A DNA stretch of 64,000 bases, taken from the NCBI GenBank assembly GCA_900544545.1, contig UQVY01000001.1:186001-250000 (forward strand). The letters are read 5' to 3'. The translations under genes and the position numbers were made by a program. Every line of letters starts with the position of its first letter. The stretch's first letter is position 1. The stretch comes from an uncultured Eubacteriales bacterium (GTDB taxonomy: Bacteria; Bacillota; Clostridia; Christensenellales; CAG-314). This document shows, piece after piece, positions 53,118 to 61,958 of this stretch. Below the pieces are notes generated by a model that saw nothing but the letters and a program-made list of their open reading frames with translations, was not told the origin of the DNA and made no database searches.

Positions 53118-54770
53118 ATGGATATAATTTGGGAAAGATATAACGAGTGGCTCAATAACTGTGACGGAGAAATGCACGCCGAACTCGAGTCGATGACTCC
53201 CGAGGCGATGAAAGACGCCTTTTATGCGGAATTGAAATTCGGGACGGCGGGACTGAGAGGTAAAATCGGCGCGGGTACGGATAAGCTCAACGTATTTACC
53301 GTGGCGCGCGCGACTCAGGGACTCGCGGACTATCTGAAATCGACTGGCGGGAAAAAGGTTGCGATAAGCTACGACAGCAGAATCAAGTCCGATCTTTTCG
53401 CCGTCGTTGCGGCGGAGGTTCTCGTAGAAAGCGGAATAAACGTTATCATCGTTTCGGATATGATGCCGACGCCTTATATGTCGTATATGATTAGGTATTA
53501 TAAATGCGACGCCGGAATAATGATTACCGCAAGCCATAATCCCAAGGAATATAACGGTTATAAGGTTTCGGGAAGCGACGGTTGTCAGATCAACGACGAA
53601 ACGGCCGAAAAAATCCTTGCCTGCATCGATAAATACGGATATTTCGGAATAAAACGATTCAGTTTCGATCAGGCTCTTCGTTACGGAATGATAAAATACG
53701 CGGGAACGGACGTCAAAGAGAGCTATCTCCGCGAAGTCTGGAATTGCGGAATCACTCACGAAGCGGACGGGCTTTCCGTGACTTACAGCGCGTTGAACGG
53801 CACGGGAATCAAGCTGATTCCGGAGATTTTCGACAGACTCGGAGTGAAGTGCAATAAAGTCGAAACGCAGTGCGTCAAAGACGGAACCTTCAGGACGTGT
53901 CCTTACCCCAACCCCGAAAAACCGGAGGCTATGGAACTTGCCGTTCGTCAGGCGATAGAACGCGGAAGCGATCTGGTTATCGCAACCGATCCGGACGCCG
54001 ACAGAGTGGGAGTCGCCGTCATTAAAAACGGAAAAGCCGATTTGCTCTCGGGTAACGAAACCGGATTGCTTCTCACGGATTATATTCTGAAAAACAAGAG
54101 AAAGATAAAGCGTCCAATCGTCATCAAGAGCATAGTAACGACTCGTCTTACGGAGAAGATCTGCGCTTCTTACGGAGCGGAACTTATCAACGTTCTTACG
54201 GGATTCAAGTATATCGGCGGAAAGGTTACCGAACTTGAGAAAAAGGGGGAAGCGGAGAGATTTGTTCTCGGTTTCGAAGAGAGTTACGGTTATCTCCCGG
54301 GAAGCTACGTAAGGGATAAGGACGCCATGTCGGCGTCTATGCTTATCTGCGAGATGGCTGCCGATTACAAGCGTAAAGGAAAAACTCTCCGCGACGCACT
54401 CAACGGAATATATGCGATTTACGGCCTCGAAGAAGAAAAGCTCGTAAGTTACAGATTCGAGGGCGCGGAAGGAAGCCGTCTGATTTCGGATATAATGGTT
54501 CATTTCCGCAGCAATCTTCCGACCGTTATAGGCGGACTCGCGGTAAAAGAAAAAACCGATTTTCTGACCGACGACACGGAACTCGTCAGATCGAACGTTC
54601 TGAGATTCGTTCTCGAAAAGGACGCGCAGATTATTCTTCGTCCGTCGGGAACGGAGCCGCTTATGAAGGCTTATTTGTCCGTATGCGGAGACAAAGAAAG
54701 CAATTCCGCAATTATTGTCGCTATGAGCGACTGGCTTGAAGGGGAAATCGGGAGCGTTACCGGACGCTGA
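53118..54770 (+). CDS. pgcA: Phosphoglucomutase / phosphomannomutase (PgcA type)
   Basis: Interconverts glucose 1-phosphate and 6-phosphate (and probably mannose phosphates), linking glycolysis to cell-surface sugar synthesis. ELKFGTAGLRGKIGAGTD, the phosphoserine loop ITASHNPKEYNGYK, the metal loop ATDPDADRVG, the sugar loop GFEESYG and the phosphate site RPSGTEPLMK are present. I chose the ATG at 53118 with GGGAGGAAT upstream; earlier in-frame codons overlap the promoter. Length 550. It is larger than, and distinct from, the GlmM at 43520. Confidence 0.93.
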   Translation: MDIIWERYNEWLNNCDGEMHAELESMTPEAMKDAFYAELKFGTAGLRGKIGAGTDKLNVFTVARATQGLADYLKSTGGKKVAISYDSRIKSDLFAVVAAEVLVESGINVIIVSDMMPTPYMSYMIRYYKCDAGIMITASHNPKEYNGYKVSGSDGCQINDETAEKILACIDKYGYFGIKRFSFDQALRYGMIKYAGTDVKESYLREVWNCGITHEADGLSVTYSALNGTGIKLIPEIFDRLGVKCNKVETQCVKDGTFRTCPYPNPEKPEAMELAVRQAIERGSDLVIATDPDADRVGVAVIKNGKADLLSGNETGLLLTDYILKNKRKIKRPIVIKSIVTTRLTEKICASYGAELINVLTGFKYIGGKVTELEKKGEAERFVLGFEESYGYLPGSYVRDKDAMSASMLICEMAADYKRKGKTLRDALNGIYAIYGLEEEKLVSYRFEGAEGSRLISDIMVHFRSNLPTVIGGLAVKEKTDFLTDDTELVRSNVLRFVLEKDAQIILRPSGTEPLMKAYLSVCGDKESNSAIIVAMSDWLEGEIGSVTGR

Positions 54771-54859
54771 GTAAAATCGGATTTTCATTTTTAATTCTTC
54801 CGAGGAATATAATTATCATTATCCGGATTTTTCGTCGGGATTTCGCGGGGGGATCAGAA

Positions 54860-56146
54860 GTGATAGTTTGTAAATTCGGAGGGTCTTCGCTTTCTTGCAG
54901 GGAATCGATAGAGAGAGTCGCCGAGATAGTCCGATCGAACGACGCGAGAAGGTTCGTCGTCGTTTCCGCTATGGGGAGAGCTTCTCCGAAAGAAGAAAAG
55001 ATAACGGATCTTCTCATTAAAGCCTATAACGGCGATGAAATCGCTCGGGAGGAAGTCAGATTCCGTCACGAGAAACTTTGTCGGGAATTGTCCCTTCCGA
55101 GTATAACCGACGAACTTGACCGAATAGACGAGGCTTTTAAGAAGGGTTGCGGTTTCGATTATTTCGTTTCGCGGGGGGAATACCTTATGGCGAAGATTAT
55201 TTCCGGACTTCTCGGTATGCCTTTTATCGACGGAACGGAAATAGCCGCGTTTTCCGACGAAGGAAGATGGCTTATAAAGGAAACTTTCGTAAAGGCTACC
55301 GAAAACCTTAAAAAATACGATTGCGGAGTAATCGCGGGGTTTTACGGAGAGGACGGATTCGGAAGAGTCAGACTTTTTGACAGGGGCGGAAGCGATATAT
55401 CGGGAGCCGTTGCGGCGTACGCTCTGGACGCGGATCTTTACGAAAACTGGACGGACGTAGACGGATTTCTCTCGGCGGATCCGGAAAGGAACGACAGAGC
55501 CGAGGTTATAAGATGCCTTTCCTACGGGGAGCTTGCGGAGCTTTCTTATTACGGGGCGAGAGTTCTTCATTATCTTTCGGTTGTCCCTTTGACTTATAAG
55601 CTGATTCCGCTTTGCGTCAGAAACACCTTCAATACCGAAGCTGCGGGTACTACGGTTACTTATCGGGCTTCGGAAGGAGTAAAGGGGATTGCGGTCAAAG
55701 ACGGAGTCCTTTACGAGATTCAGTGCGACGCCGAGCCTGTACAAAGGCTTTTTCCCGACGCGGTCAGAACCGTCAACGGGATAAGGCTTTTCAGTTTCGA
55801 TCCGGAAACGAAGGCAAAACTTATCCGTTCGGGAGTCGTTCTTCGTATGAAAATGACCGAAGCTTCGGTTATAGCCGCGGCAAGCTGTCGGTACGGAGAT
55901 TTCGGAGAAATTTGCCGCGAGCTTGCTTCCGAGGGGATAGAACCGCTTTTTGCGGAGTATTCGGGGAGCTTCGTTCATATTTGCGTGGAGCGGGTTAAAT
56001 CCGGATTCGTCTCGGAATTGATATACGATAAACTATTAGGAGAAAAGAAACGATTCGATGTGGGACGTTATTCTCGATGCACTGATAGATGCGCTGAAGG
56101 TATTTCCGTTCATCTTTCTGGTGTATCTGTTGATAGAACTGATTGA
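54860..56146 (+). CDS. lysC: Aspartate kinase
   Basis: Phosphorylates aspartate, the first step of the aspartate family and the step before Asd. The N-terminal kinase motif VCKFGGSSL, the GRGGSDISGA-like segment DRGGSDISGA and WTDVDGFLSADP are diagnostic. Two ACT regulatory domains (about 285-395) follow, implying feedback control by lysine or threonine. The start is GTG at 54860 behind GGGGGGA. The family normally ends near IYDKLLG; here the frame runs about 30 residues further and overlaps the next gene by 89 bases. The extra residues are probably not functional. Confidence 0.92.
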   Translation: MIVCKFGGSSLSCRESIERVAEIVRSNDARRFVVVSAMGRASPKEEKITDLLIKAYNGDEIAREEVRFRHEKLCRELSLPSITDELDRIDEAFKKGCGFDYFVSRGEYLMAKIISGLLGMPFIDGTEIAAFSDEGRWLIKETFVKATENLKKYDCGVIAGFYGEDGFGRVRLFDRGGSDISGAVAAYALDADLYENWTDVDGFLSADPERNDRAEVIRCLSYGELAELSYYGARVLHYLSVVPLTYKLIPLCVRNTFNTEAAGTTVTYRASEGVKGIAVKDGVLYEIQCDAEPVQRLFPDAVRTVNGIRLFSFDPETKAKLIRSGVVLRMKMTEASVIAAASCRYGDFGEICRELASEGIEPLFAEYSGSFVHICVERVKSGFVSELIYDKLLGEKKRFDVGRYSRCTDRCAEGISVHLSGVSVDRTD

Positions 56147-56909
56147 GGAAAAACTCGAAAAAAGCAACAGAAAAAGCTTTATTGCAGGCAAATCCGCGCC
56201 GGTTTTCGCCGCGCTTCTCGGAATAATTCCGCAATGCGGATTTTCCGTTATGGCAGCCAAGCTTTACGACAAAAAAATGATAACTACGGGAACGATTCTC
56301 GCCGTTTTTCTGGCGACGAGCGACGAAGCCGTGGTCATTCTTCTGACGAACGGAACGAAAATCTCTTCGATTCTGCCGCTGCTGGCGATAAAACTCGTTT
56401 TCGCGGTTATCGTAGGTATGGCGGCAAACGCCGTACTCAAGGAAAAAACCGCGGCTTTCGACGACGAGGAGTGTATGTGCGGACACGAAGAACACGCCGA
56501 AAGCAAATGGAGGAAATACCTGCTTCATCCGCTCGGACACGCGGCTGTCGTTTTCGCTTATATTCTGGCGGTAAATCTCGTTTTCGGAACGATCGTTCAT
56601 TTCGTGGGCAAAGACAGTTTCGTTGCGTTTATCTCGGGAAGCAAAGCCTTTCAGCCTCTTCTTACTTGCCTTATAGGGCTTATTCCCAACTGCGCTTCGT
56701 CCGTTATAATCACGCAGGCTTATATTCTCGGCGGAATATCTTTCGGAAGCTGTCTTGCGGGGCTTTGCGTAAATGCGGGATTGGGCTACGCCGTTCTTCT
56801 GAAGGATAAATCCAATCTGAAGCGCAACCTGTTGCTTATCGGAACGACTTTCGTTTTGAGCGTAGCTCTGGGATACGCGACGAATCTGGTCGTCGGACTT
56901 ATCGCATAG
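56058..56909 (+). CDS. Putative heavy-metal exporter permease (ArsP_2 / putative manganese transporter family)
   Basis: A 283-residue polytopic membrane protein with two similar halves. Each has a G-(I/L)-I-P-x-C motif (LGIIPQCGFS near 54-63 and IGLIPNCASS near 209-218) at the start of a paired membrane segment; this duplicated motif is typical of the 10-TM putative metal exporter family. A cytoplasmic loop (about 133-152) with His, Cys and Glu (CMCGHEEHAE) may bind metal. It begins 89 bases before the end of lysC. The transported ion cannot be decided from sequence. Confidence 0.78.
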   Translation: MWDVILDALIDALKVFPFIFLVYLLIELIEEKLEKSNRKSFIAGKSAPVFAALLGIIPQCGFSVMAAKLYDKKMITTGTILAVFLATSDEAVVILLTNGTKISSILPLLAIKLVFAVIVGMAANAVLKEKTAAFDDEECMCGHEEHAESKWRKYLLHPLGHAAVVFAYILAVNLVFGTIVHFVGKDSFVAFISGSKAFQPLLTCLIGLIPNCASSVIITQAYILGGISFGSCLAGLCVNAGLGYAVLLKDKSNLKRNLLLIGTTFVLSVALGYATNLVVGLIA

Positions 56910-56917
56910 GTGAAAAA

Positions 56918-58273
56918 ATGACTCCGCTTTACGATTTGCTTTTTGAGTACGCCGCAAGAAAAAGTCTTCGGCTCCATATGCCCGGACATAAAGGGAAAAT
57001 CGACCGAGGTTTTCTGAAAGACTTTTCGGAATTCGATCTTACCGAGCTTGACGTAACCGACAATCTTTTCGAGCCGACGGGAGCAATTCTCGAGGCGGAG
57101 AGGCTTTATGCGGAGCTTTTCGGAGTGAAGTACGCTCTTTTTTCGGTCAACGGAAGCTCTTCCGGTAATTTTGCTTTTGCGGCGCAGGGGAAGGTCGTAG
57201 CCGTGGACAGACTCAGTCATAAATCCCTTTTCGAAGCTCTTCGTCTGATGAAAAAGCCCACCGTCGTAATCGAGAGGAGAGTAAACGACGGAATGGTCGA
57301 GCCGATTTCTTTGAAGGATATAAAAGAAACGCTTGAACTTTATCCCGAAATCGACGTTTTCGTGCTCACGTCGCCCGATTATTACGGACAGACGGTGAAT
57401 CTTCCCGAAATCCGCGCCTTTCTGAAAGCAAAAGGGAAAAAACTTTTCGTCGATTCGGCTCACGGAGCGCATTTCGGATTGAGCCCGCTTCTTCCGGAAT
57501 CTACCGCGAAGAATTCCGACGCCTGCGTCGTGTCCGTTCATAAAACTCTCGGCGGTCTCAATCAGACTGCCGTACTGCTTTCCGATTCGGACGAGCTTAT
57601 AGACGATCTGAAGCGGGATTTATATGCTTTTATGACGACGAGTCCGTCTTTCGGACTTATGGCGAGCATAGATCTTGCGAGAGAATATGCCGCAGAAAAC
57701 GCAGGGAAGTACGACGTTCTTTATGAAAGACGAAGGATTTTCGACGAAAAAATAAAGAAAATCGGGCTTTTTTCGGAGAAAAACGATGACTTTACGCGAG
57801 TAGTCGTCAATTGCGAAGGGTACGGCGTTTCTGCGGAGGAGGTCGGAGCCGCTTTGGAAAGAGAAAACGTTTTTCTCGAAATGACCGACAAAAAAAGACT
57901 CGTTGCGATAACTACGATTTACGACGATGAGGACGTATTCGAAAGATTATACGAGGCTTTGGAAAGAATACGTCCGATTTTTGAAAATCGGAAAGAAATC
58001 TGCGAAAAAACGCGAAAAAACGCGGCGTATAACGATAGGAAAGCGGCTTTCGGACTTAAAAGATACCCGCTCGTCGGAGAGGTCCCGATTTCGGAGGCGG
58101 ATGGCTGCGTTTCAGCCGAGACGATTTTAAAAATGCCGCCGTGTATTCCCGTTCTTTTGGACGGAGAGACGATTTCCGCCGAGGTTTTAAAGGAAATAAA
58201 GAGTATTCCTTTGCAAGACGGAAAGGAGAGAAAGAAATTAAAGGTCAGATATGAAAGGATTGATAACGTTTGA
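56918..58273 (+). CDS. Orn/Lys/Arg decarboxylase-family PLP enzyme (YaaO-like)
   Basis: Fold type I PLP enzyme of the large basic amino acid decarboxylase family. LHMPGHKG, FSVNGSSSGN, DSAHGAHFG and the PLP-Lys motif SVHKTLGGLNQ are visible. Length 451, close to the short B. subtilis YaaO. The role (polyamine synthesis or another amine) is not determined. As in B. subtilis it lies directly before tmk and overlaps it by 23 bases. Confidence 0.9.
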   Translation: MTPLYDLLFEYAARKSLRLHMPGHKGKIDRGFLKDFSEFDLTELDVTDNLFEPTGAILEAERLYAELFGVKYALFSVNGSSSGNFAFAAQGKVVAVDRLSHKSLFEALRLMKKPTVVIERRVNDGMVEPISLKDIKETLELYPEIDVFVLTSPDYYGQTVNLPEIRAFLKAKGKKLFVDSAHGAHFGLSPLLPESTAKNSDACVVSVHKTLGGLNQTAVLLSDSDELIDDLKRDLYAFMTTSPSFGLMASIDLAREYAAENAGKYDVLYERRRIFDEKIKKIGLFSEKNDDFTRVVVNCEGYGVSAEEVGAALERENVFLEMTDKKRLVAITTIYDDEDVFERLYEALERIRPIFENRKEICEKTRKNAAYNDRKAAFGLKRYPLVGEVPISEADGCVSAETILKMPPCIPVLLDGETISAEVLKEIKSIPLQDGKERKKLKVRYERIDNV

Positions 58274-58877
58274 AGGCTGCGAGGGCGTAGGAAAAAGCAC
58301 GCAGCTCAGAATGCTCGGGAATTTTTGCAGAGAGAAAGGAATCGACGCCGTTTTTACGCGTGAACCGGGCGGAAGCAGGGTTGCCGAAAGTATAAGAAGA
58401 ATCATTCTCGACGCAAGAAATTCCGCTATGTCGAACGAATGCGAGGCTCTCTTGTACGCGGCGGCGAGAAATCAGCACATTTACGATATAATAAAACCCG
58501 CTCTCGAAAAAGGAAGATTGGTTTTTTGCGACAGATATATAGACAGTACGTTTGCTTACCAGGGAATTGCGAGAGGTTTGGGCGCGGAAACTGCGGACAG
58601 GCTCAACAAAATGGCCGTAGGCGATTTTTATCCCGAGCTGACTATATTCCTCGATCTCGATCCCGTATCGTCTTTTGCCCGTAAGGGCGGCCCGAATAAA
58701 AAAGACAGACTCGAAATTCAGGGACGGGAATTCTTCAGGAAAGTTTACGAAGGATATATTATTGCCGCGAAAAGAGCTCCCGAAAGAATAGTAAGACTTG
58801 ACGCGTCGGGCAATACGGAGGAAACTCATGCGCTCGTGGTTGATTTATTGAGAAAAAAGGGCATAATCGATGTATGA
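58251..58877 (+). CDS. tmk: Thymidylate kinase
   Basis: Phosphorylates dTMP to dTDP. P-loop FEGCEGVGKST (about 7-17), the DR(Y/H) motif in CDRYIDSTFAYQG and the dTMP-binding FTREPGGSR are present. The lid region near 145-160 is Arg/Lys-rich with a Gly. Length 208 is normal. It overlaps yaaO upstream and holB downstream by a few bases. The B. subtilis neighbours yaaQ and yaaR are absent between tmk and holB. Confidence 0.96.
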   Translation: MKGLITFEGCEGVGKSTQLRMLGNFCREKGIDAVFTREPGGSRVAESIRRIILDARNSAMSNECEALLYAAARNQHIYDIIKPALEKGRLVFCDRYIDSTFAYQGIARGLGAETADRLNKMAVGDFYPELTIFLDLDPVSSFARKGGPNKKDRLEIQGREFFRKVYEGYIIAAKRAPERIVRLDASGNTEETHALVVDLLRKKGIIDV

Positions 58878-59841
58878 TCTGATTGAAACGGTTAAAAAAT
58901 CCGCCGAATTTCAAAAGCTGAAAAGGGATAAGGATTCGGGACGGCTTTATCACGGGTATATCGTCGAAAGTAACGATACGAGATACGTCGACGCTTTTAC
59001 GGAGGCGTTCACGATGCTTCTTATGTGCGGAAAAGACGGTTGCGGAGAATGCGATACCTGTCGTAAAATCAAATCCGGAGTCCATATGGACGTTTTTCGG
59101 TTTCCGTGCGGAGGAAGAAAAATCATCAGTGCGCAAAGCGATATAGCCGTTTTTAACGACGGGTACGCTTTCAGCCCTCTTGAGGGCGGAGCAAGGGTTT
59201 TCGTTTTCGACTCGGTTAATTCGGTCAGGGACGACTGGCAGAATAAAATGCTGAAATCCCTCGAAGAGCCTCGCGAAGGCAATTTCATCATAATAAGAAC
59301 GGACGGGGCGGAAAAGCTTTTGCCGACCGTCAGAAGCAGGTGCGCCTTTCTGAAGCTTCCGAGTCCGTCGGCCGTCGTTACTGCGGATTTTTTGATTTCG
59401 GAGGGCTGCGACGAGGAAGAAGCCGAAGAAGCCGCGTGGCTTTTCGACGGAAATCTTACGCTTTCGGAGGCTTTTTGCAGAAACGGAGGGAAAAAAGCTA
59501 CCGACGGTCTTTTCGAAATGCTTAAAAACTGTAATTCGAGCCGCGACTGCGTGAGATACGTTCCGGAAATCGTTTCTTACAGGGACGATTCCTTTCTGTT
59601 GTTTTCGGCTTTGTCCGCAATATTCAGAAGACTTGCGGAATGTCATTGCGGACTCGAAGTTCCTTTCAGAAAAGACGATTTCGCCGTTATCGGGAAGGCG
59701 TATTCGCTTAAAGCGGCAGGCGAAATTTCAAAGTTGTTTATAAAAGAGAAAAAAAGAGTCGGGCAGGGCGTTTCGTTTCAGGCGATAGCCGACGACCTTC
59801 TGCTCGGAATGATGGAGGTTAAATACAGATGCCGTCAATAG
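58870..59841 (+). CDS. holB: DNA polymerase III subunit delta' (HolB)
   Basis: Clamp-loader subunit. The N-terminal AAA+ fold keeps the zinc module C-GKDG-C-GE-C-DT-C (about 55-66) and the sensor-like segment KMLKSLEEPREGNFIII. As in typical delta' there is no functional Walker A. The SRC motif (SRCAFLKLP) is present. Length 323. It lies between tmk and ricT with overlaps on both sides, consistent with the conserved tmk-holB-yaaT block. Confidence 0.9.
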   Translation: MYDLIETVKKSAEFQKLKRDKDSGRLYHGYIVESNDTRYVDAFTEAFTMLLMCGKDGCGECDTCRKIKSGVHMDVFRFPCGGRKIISAQSDIAVFNDGYAFSPLEGGARVFVFDSVNSVRDDWQNKMLKSLEEPREGNFIIIRTDGAEKLLPTVRSRCAFLKLPSPSAVVTADFLISEGCDEEEAEEAAWLFDGNLTLSEAFCRNGGKKATDGLFEMLKNCNSSRDCVRYVPEIVSYRDDSFLLFSALSAIFRRLAECHCGLEVPFRKDDFAVIGKAYSLKAAGEISKLFIKEKKRVGQGVSFQAIADDLLLGMMEVKYRCRQ

Positions 59842-60698
59842 TTGGCGTTAGATTCAGAAATGCCGGTAAGATATATTATTTCGATCCGACGAACGTCGTT
59901 TTCAATCGCGGGGACGGAGTTATCGTCGAAACGGTGAGGGGCGTGGAATACGGAAAGGTCGTTATTCCGAATAAAGACGTTCCTGAAAAGGAAATAGTCG
60001 GACAACTCAAACCTATTATCAGGCCGGCTACCGATAAAGATAAAGAACAATACGAGAAAAACCTCGAAAAACGCGAAGAGGCTATGAAAATATGCCGCGA
60101 AAAGATTCAGAAGCACGGACTCGATATGAAGCTTATCGACGTGGAATTCACTTTCGACAATTCGAAAGTCATCTTTTATTTCACGTCCGAAGGCAGAGTG
60201 GATTTCCGTAATCTTGCAAAGGATCTCGCGGGAGTATTCAGAATCAGAATAGAGCTTAGGCAGATAGGAATAAGAGACGTAACCAAAATCATCGGCGGAC
60301 TCGGAAGCTGCGGAAGACCTTGCTGCTGTTCGGCTCATCTCGGCGATTTCGAGAGAGTTTCCATAAAAATGGCGAAGGTTCAGGGGCTTTCCCTCAATCC
60401 GACTAAAATCAGCGGACTTTGCGGAAGACTTATGTGCTGTTTAAAGTACGAAAACGACCATTACGTCGAAACGAGTAAGCTTATGCCCAAAATCGGAAGC
60501 GAAATCAAGACTCCCGACGGAAAGGCAATCGTCGAGAGCTTTAACGTTCTTTCCAAGACGGTCAAGGCTCGGTTCGATAAGGATAACGGAGCCGAATTCA
60601 GAGATTACAAGCTTGCCGACGTTCAGTCGAAGGTCAAGGCGTCCGAGGCTTACGACAACGACTCGGATACGGACGAAATCGCCGAATCCGATGATTGA
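59829..60698 (+). CDS. ricT: RicT / YaaT, PSP1-domain Fe-S protein
   Basis: Component of the RicAFT (YmcA-YlbF-YaaT) complex that in B. subtilis promotes RNase Y-dependent mRNA processing and the Spo0A phosphorelay. The PSP1 domain covers about residues 60-150. The cysteine cluster CGRPCCCSAHL and CGRLMCCLKYE carries the iron-sulfur ligands. Length 289. It overlaps holB by 13 bases. RicA and RicF are not in the window. Confidence 0.93.
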   Translation: MPSIVGVRFRNAGKIYYFDPTNVVFNRGDGVIVETVRGVEYGKVVIPNKDVPEKEIVGQLKPIIRPATDKDKEQYEKNLEKREEAMKICREKIQKHGLDMKLIDVEFTFDNSKVIFYFTSEGRVDFRNLAKDLAGVFRIRIELRQIGIRDVTKIIGGLGSCGRPCCCSAHLGDFERVSIKMAKVQGLSLNPTKISGLCGRLMCCLKYENDHYVETSKLMPKIGSEIKTPDGKAIVESFNVLSKTVKARFDKDNGAEFRDYKLADVQSKVKASEAYDNDSDTDEIAESDD

Positions 60699-60775
60699 CG
60701 CAAAGGCTTTACGGATTTAAAGCAGTGTGACGAATTCTTTAAAAAATAATAGGAAACCACTCCCTTTTAAATCGA

Positions 60776-60804
60776 TTGACAGATTTGAAAGGCGGTGATA
60801 TAAT
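60776..60804 (+). promoter_or_regulatory. Sigma-A promoter of the ferredoxin gene
   Basis: TTGACA at 60776-60781, TATAAT at 60799-60804, spacer 17, 46 bases before the ATG. Confidence 0.93.
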
Positions 60805-60850
60805 GAAGACAGCATCGGAAGATGCAAAAAAACATAAGGAGATATGAAAA

Positions 60851-61021
60851 ATGCCTCACAAAATCGGTGACGAATGTATTAAATGCGGTTCCTGCGCAGC
60901 GACCTGCCCCATCGGATGTATATCCGAAGGTGACGACAGATACGTTATAGACGCTTCTCAGTGCGTTGATTGCGGTGCGTGTGCAGCTCAGTGCCCTGTA
61001 AATGCAATTACTGGTGAATAA
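60851..61021 (+). CDS. 2[4Fe-4S] ferredoxin (clostridial type)
   Basis: A 56-residue electron carrier with two C-x2-C-x2-C-x3-C-P motifs: CIKCGSCAATCP (9-20) and CVDCGACAAQCP (39-50). This is the classic clostridial ferredoxin layout and length. The ATG follows AAGGAGAT. It has its own consensus promoter, and a strong hairpin follows. It would serve anaerobic oxidoreductases such as the flavoprotein at 62898, but no specific partner is shown. Confidence 0.95.
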   Translation: MPHKIGDECIKCGSCAATCPIGCISEGDDRYVIDASQCVDCGACAAQCPVNAITGE

Positions 61022-61052
61022 TTGCGAAAAACGAAGTCAAAGGCTTTGCTGA

Positions 61053-61083
61053 AGGTTGCCCGACGTCGGTCGGGCGACCTTTA
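61053..61083 (+). terminator. Hairpin terminator after the ferredoxin gene
   Basis: A 12-bp stem AGGTTGCCCGAC / GTCGGGCGACCT (one G-T pair) with a GTCG loop, then TTTAT and later TTTTT (61091-61095). The T-tract is interrupted, so read-through into the membrane-protein genes is possible. Confidence 0.7.
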
Positions 61084-61100
61084 TCAAAAGTTTTTCCCGT

Positions 61101-61958
61101 ATGAAAAAAACGTCGTCTCTTGTATATATTTATAAAAACTTTTTCAGGCTGGTTCTGATAGTCGTTTTACCGGCTTTGTTTTTGGCGTTGTTCAGGTCGG
61201 ATTATGTTGTTTCCGACTTTTTCGTTAATTTTGCTAAAAATACGGAAGACTTCAGGATAGTTGATTTTTACGGAGACGTATTTAAATATTTTTCTTTCAT
61301 TAATTTCGACAGCGCGGGAGGCTTTATAGGCTGGTTCGTCAGCGCCTTGATCGCAATAGTCGGACTCGGAGCTTTGTACAGCGCGGTCGAGCGTCATATG
61401 CGCTTGGGTGTTCCCGTAAGTTTCAGGCTCGGTTCTCTCGTCAACGACAGTCTGGTTATCGTGCTGCCCTTCGCGGCGGTCGCTTTTTTCAGTTGCGAAC
61501 TTCTCGGTCTGGTTACGAGCGGTATTATATGTCTGCTTTTTCTGATAATCAAAAGCAAGATTGCGTTGTTTATCGTATGTCTGATTCTCGTAATCGCAAT
61601 TTACGTCGCATATTGCGCGTTTTTTGTGCTTATATGTCTTTCCGTTCCGGCGTCGCTTATTGACGGGTACAGTTTCAATTATTCGGCGGCTACGTCAATC
61701 AACCTCGTAAAGAACGCCTTGAAACGAATTTACGGAGCGATAGCGATTCCTCTCGTAATAACGGTTGCGGTTATCGCTCTTTTCAAGCCTCTGATATCGC
61801 TGGCGTCTCCGGCTGCGGAAGGAATTCTTTCGACGATAGGCTGGACCGTCGTTCATGCCGGCTGGATGATATATTTCCCCGTCCTTACCATAAAGTACTA
61901 TATGTTTTTAACGGGAATGGAGAGGGAAGATATGGGATTCGGAATAAGGAGGAAATAA
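61101..61958 (+). CDS. Polytopic membrane protein of unknown function (first of a pair)
   Basis: A 285-residue protein with about six hydrophobic segments (roughly 12-32, 76-98, 118-140, 144-182, 212-235 and 245-265). I do not recognise the family and see no catalytic or nucleotide-binding motif. I chose the ATG at 61101; earlier in-frame codons overlap the terminator hairpin. No strong ribosome site is visible. The TAA overlaps the next ATG, so the two membrane proteins are translationally coupled and may act together. Confidence 0.75.
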   Translation: MKKTSSLVYIYKNFFRLVLIVVLPALFLALFRSDYVVSDFFVNFAKNTEDFRIVDFYGDVFKYFSFINFDSAGGFIGWFVSALIAIVGLGALYSAVERHMRLGVPVSFRLGSLVNDSLVIVLPFAAVAFFSCELLGLVTSGIICLLFLIIKSKIALFIVCLILVIAIYVAYCAFFVLICLSVPASLIDGYSFNYSAATSINLVKNALKRIYGAIAIPLVITVAVIALFKPLISLASPAAEGILSTIGWTVVHAGWMIYFPVLTIKYYMFLTGMEREDMGFGIRRK

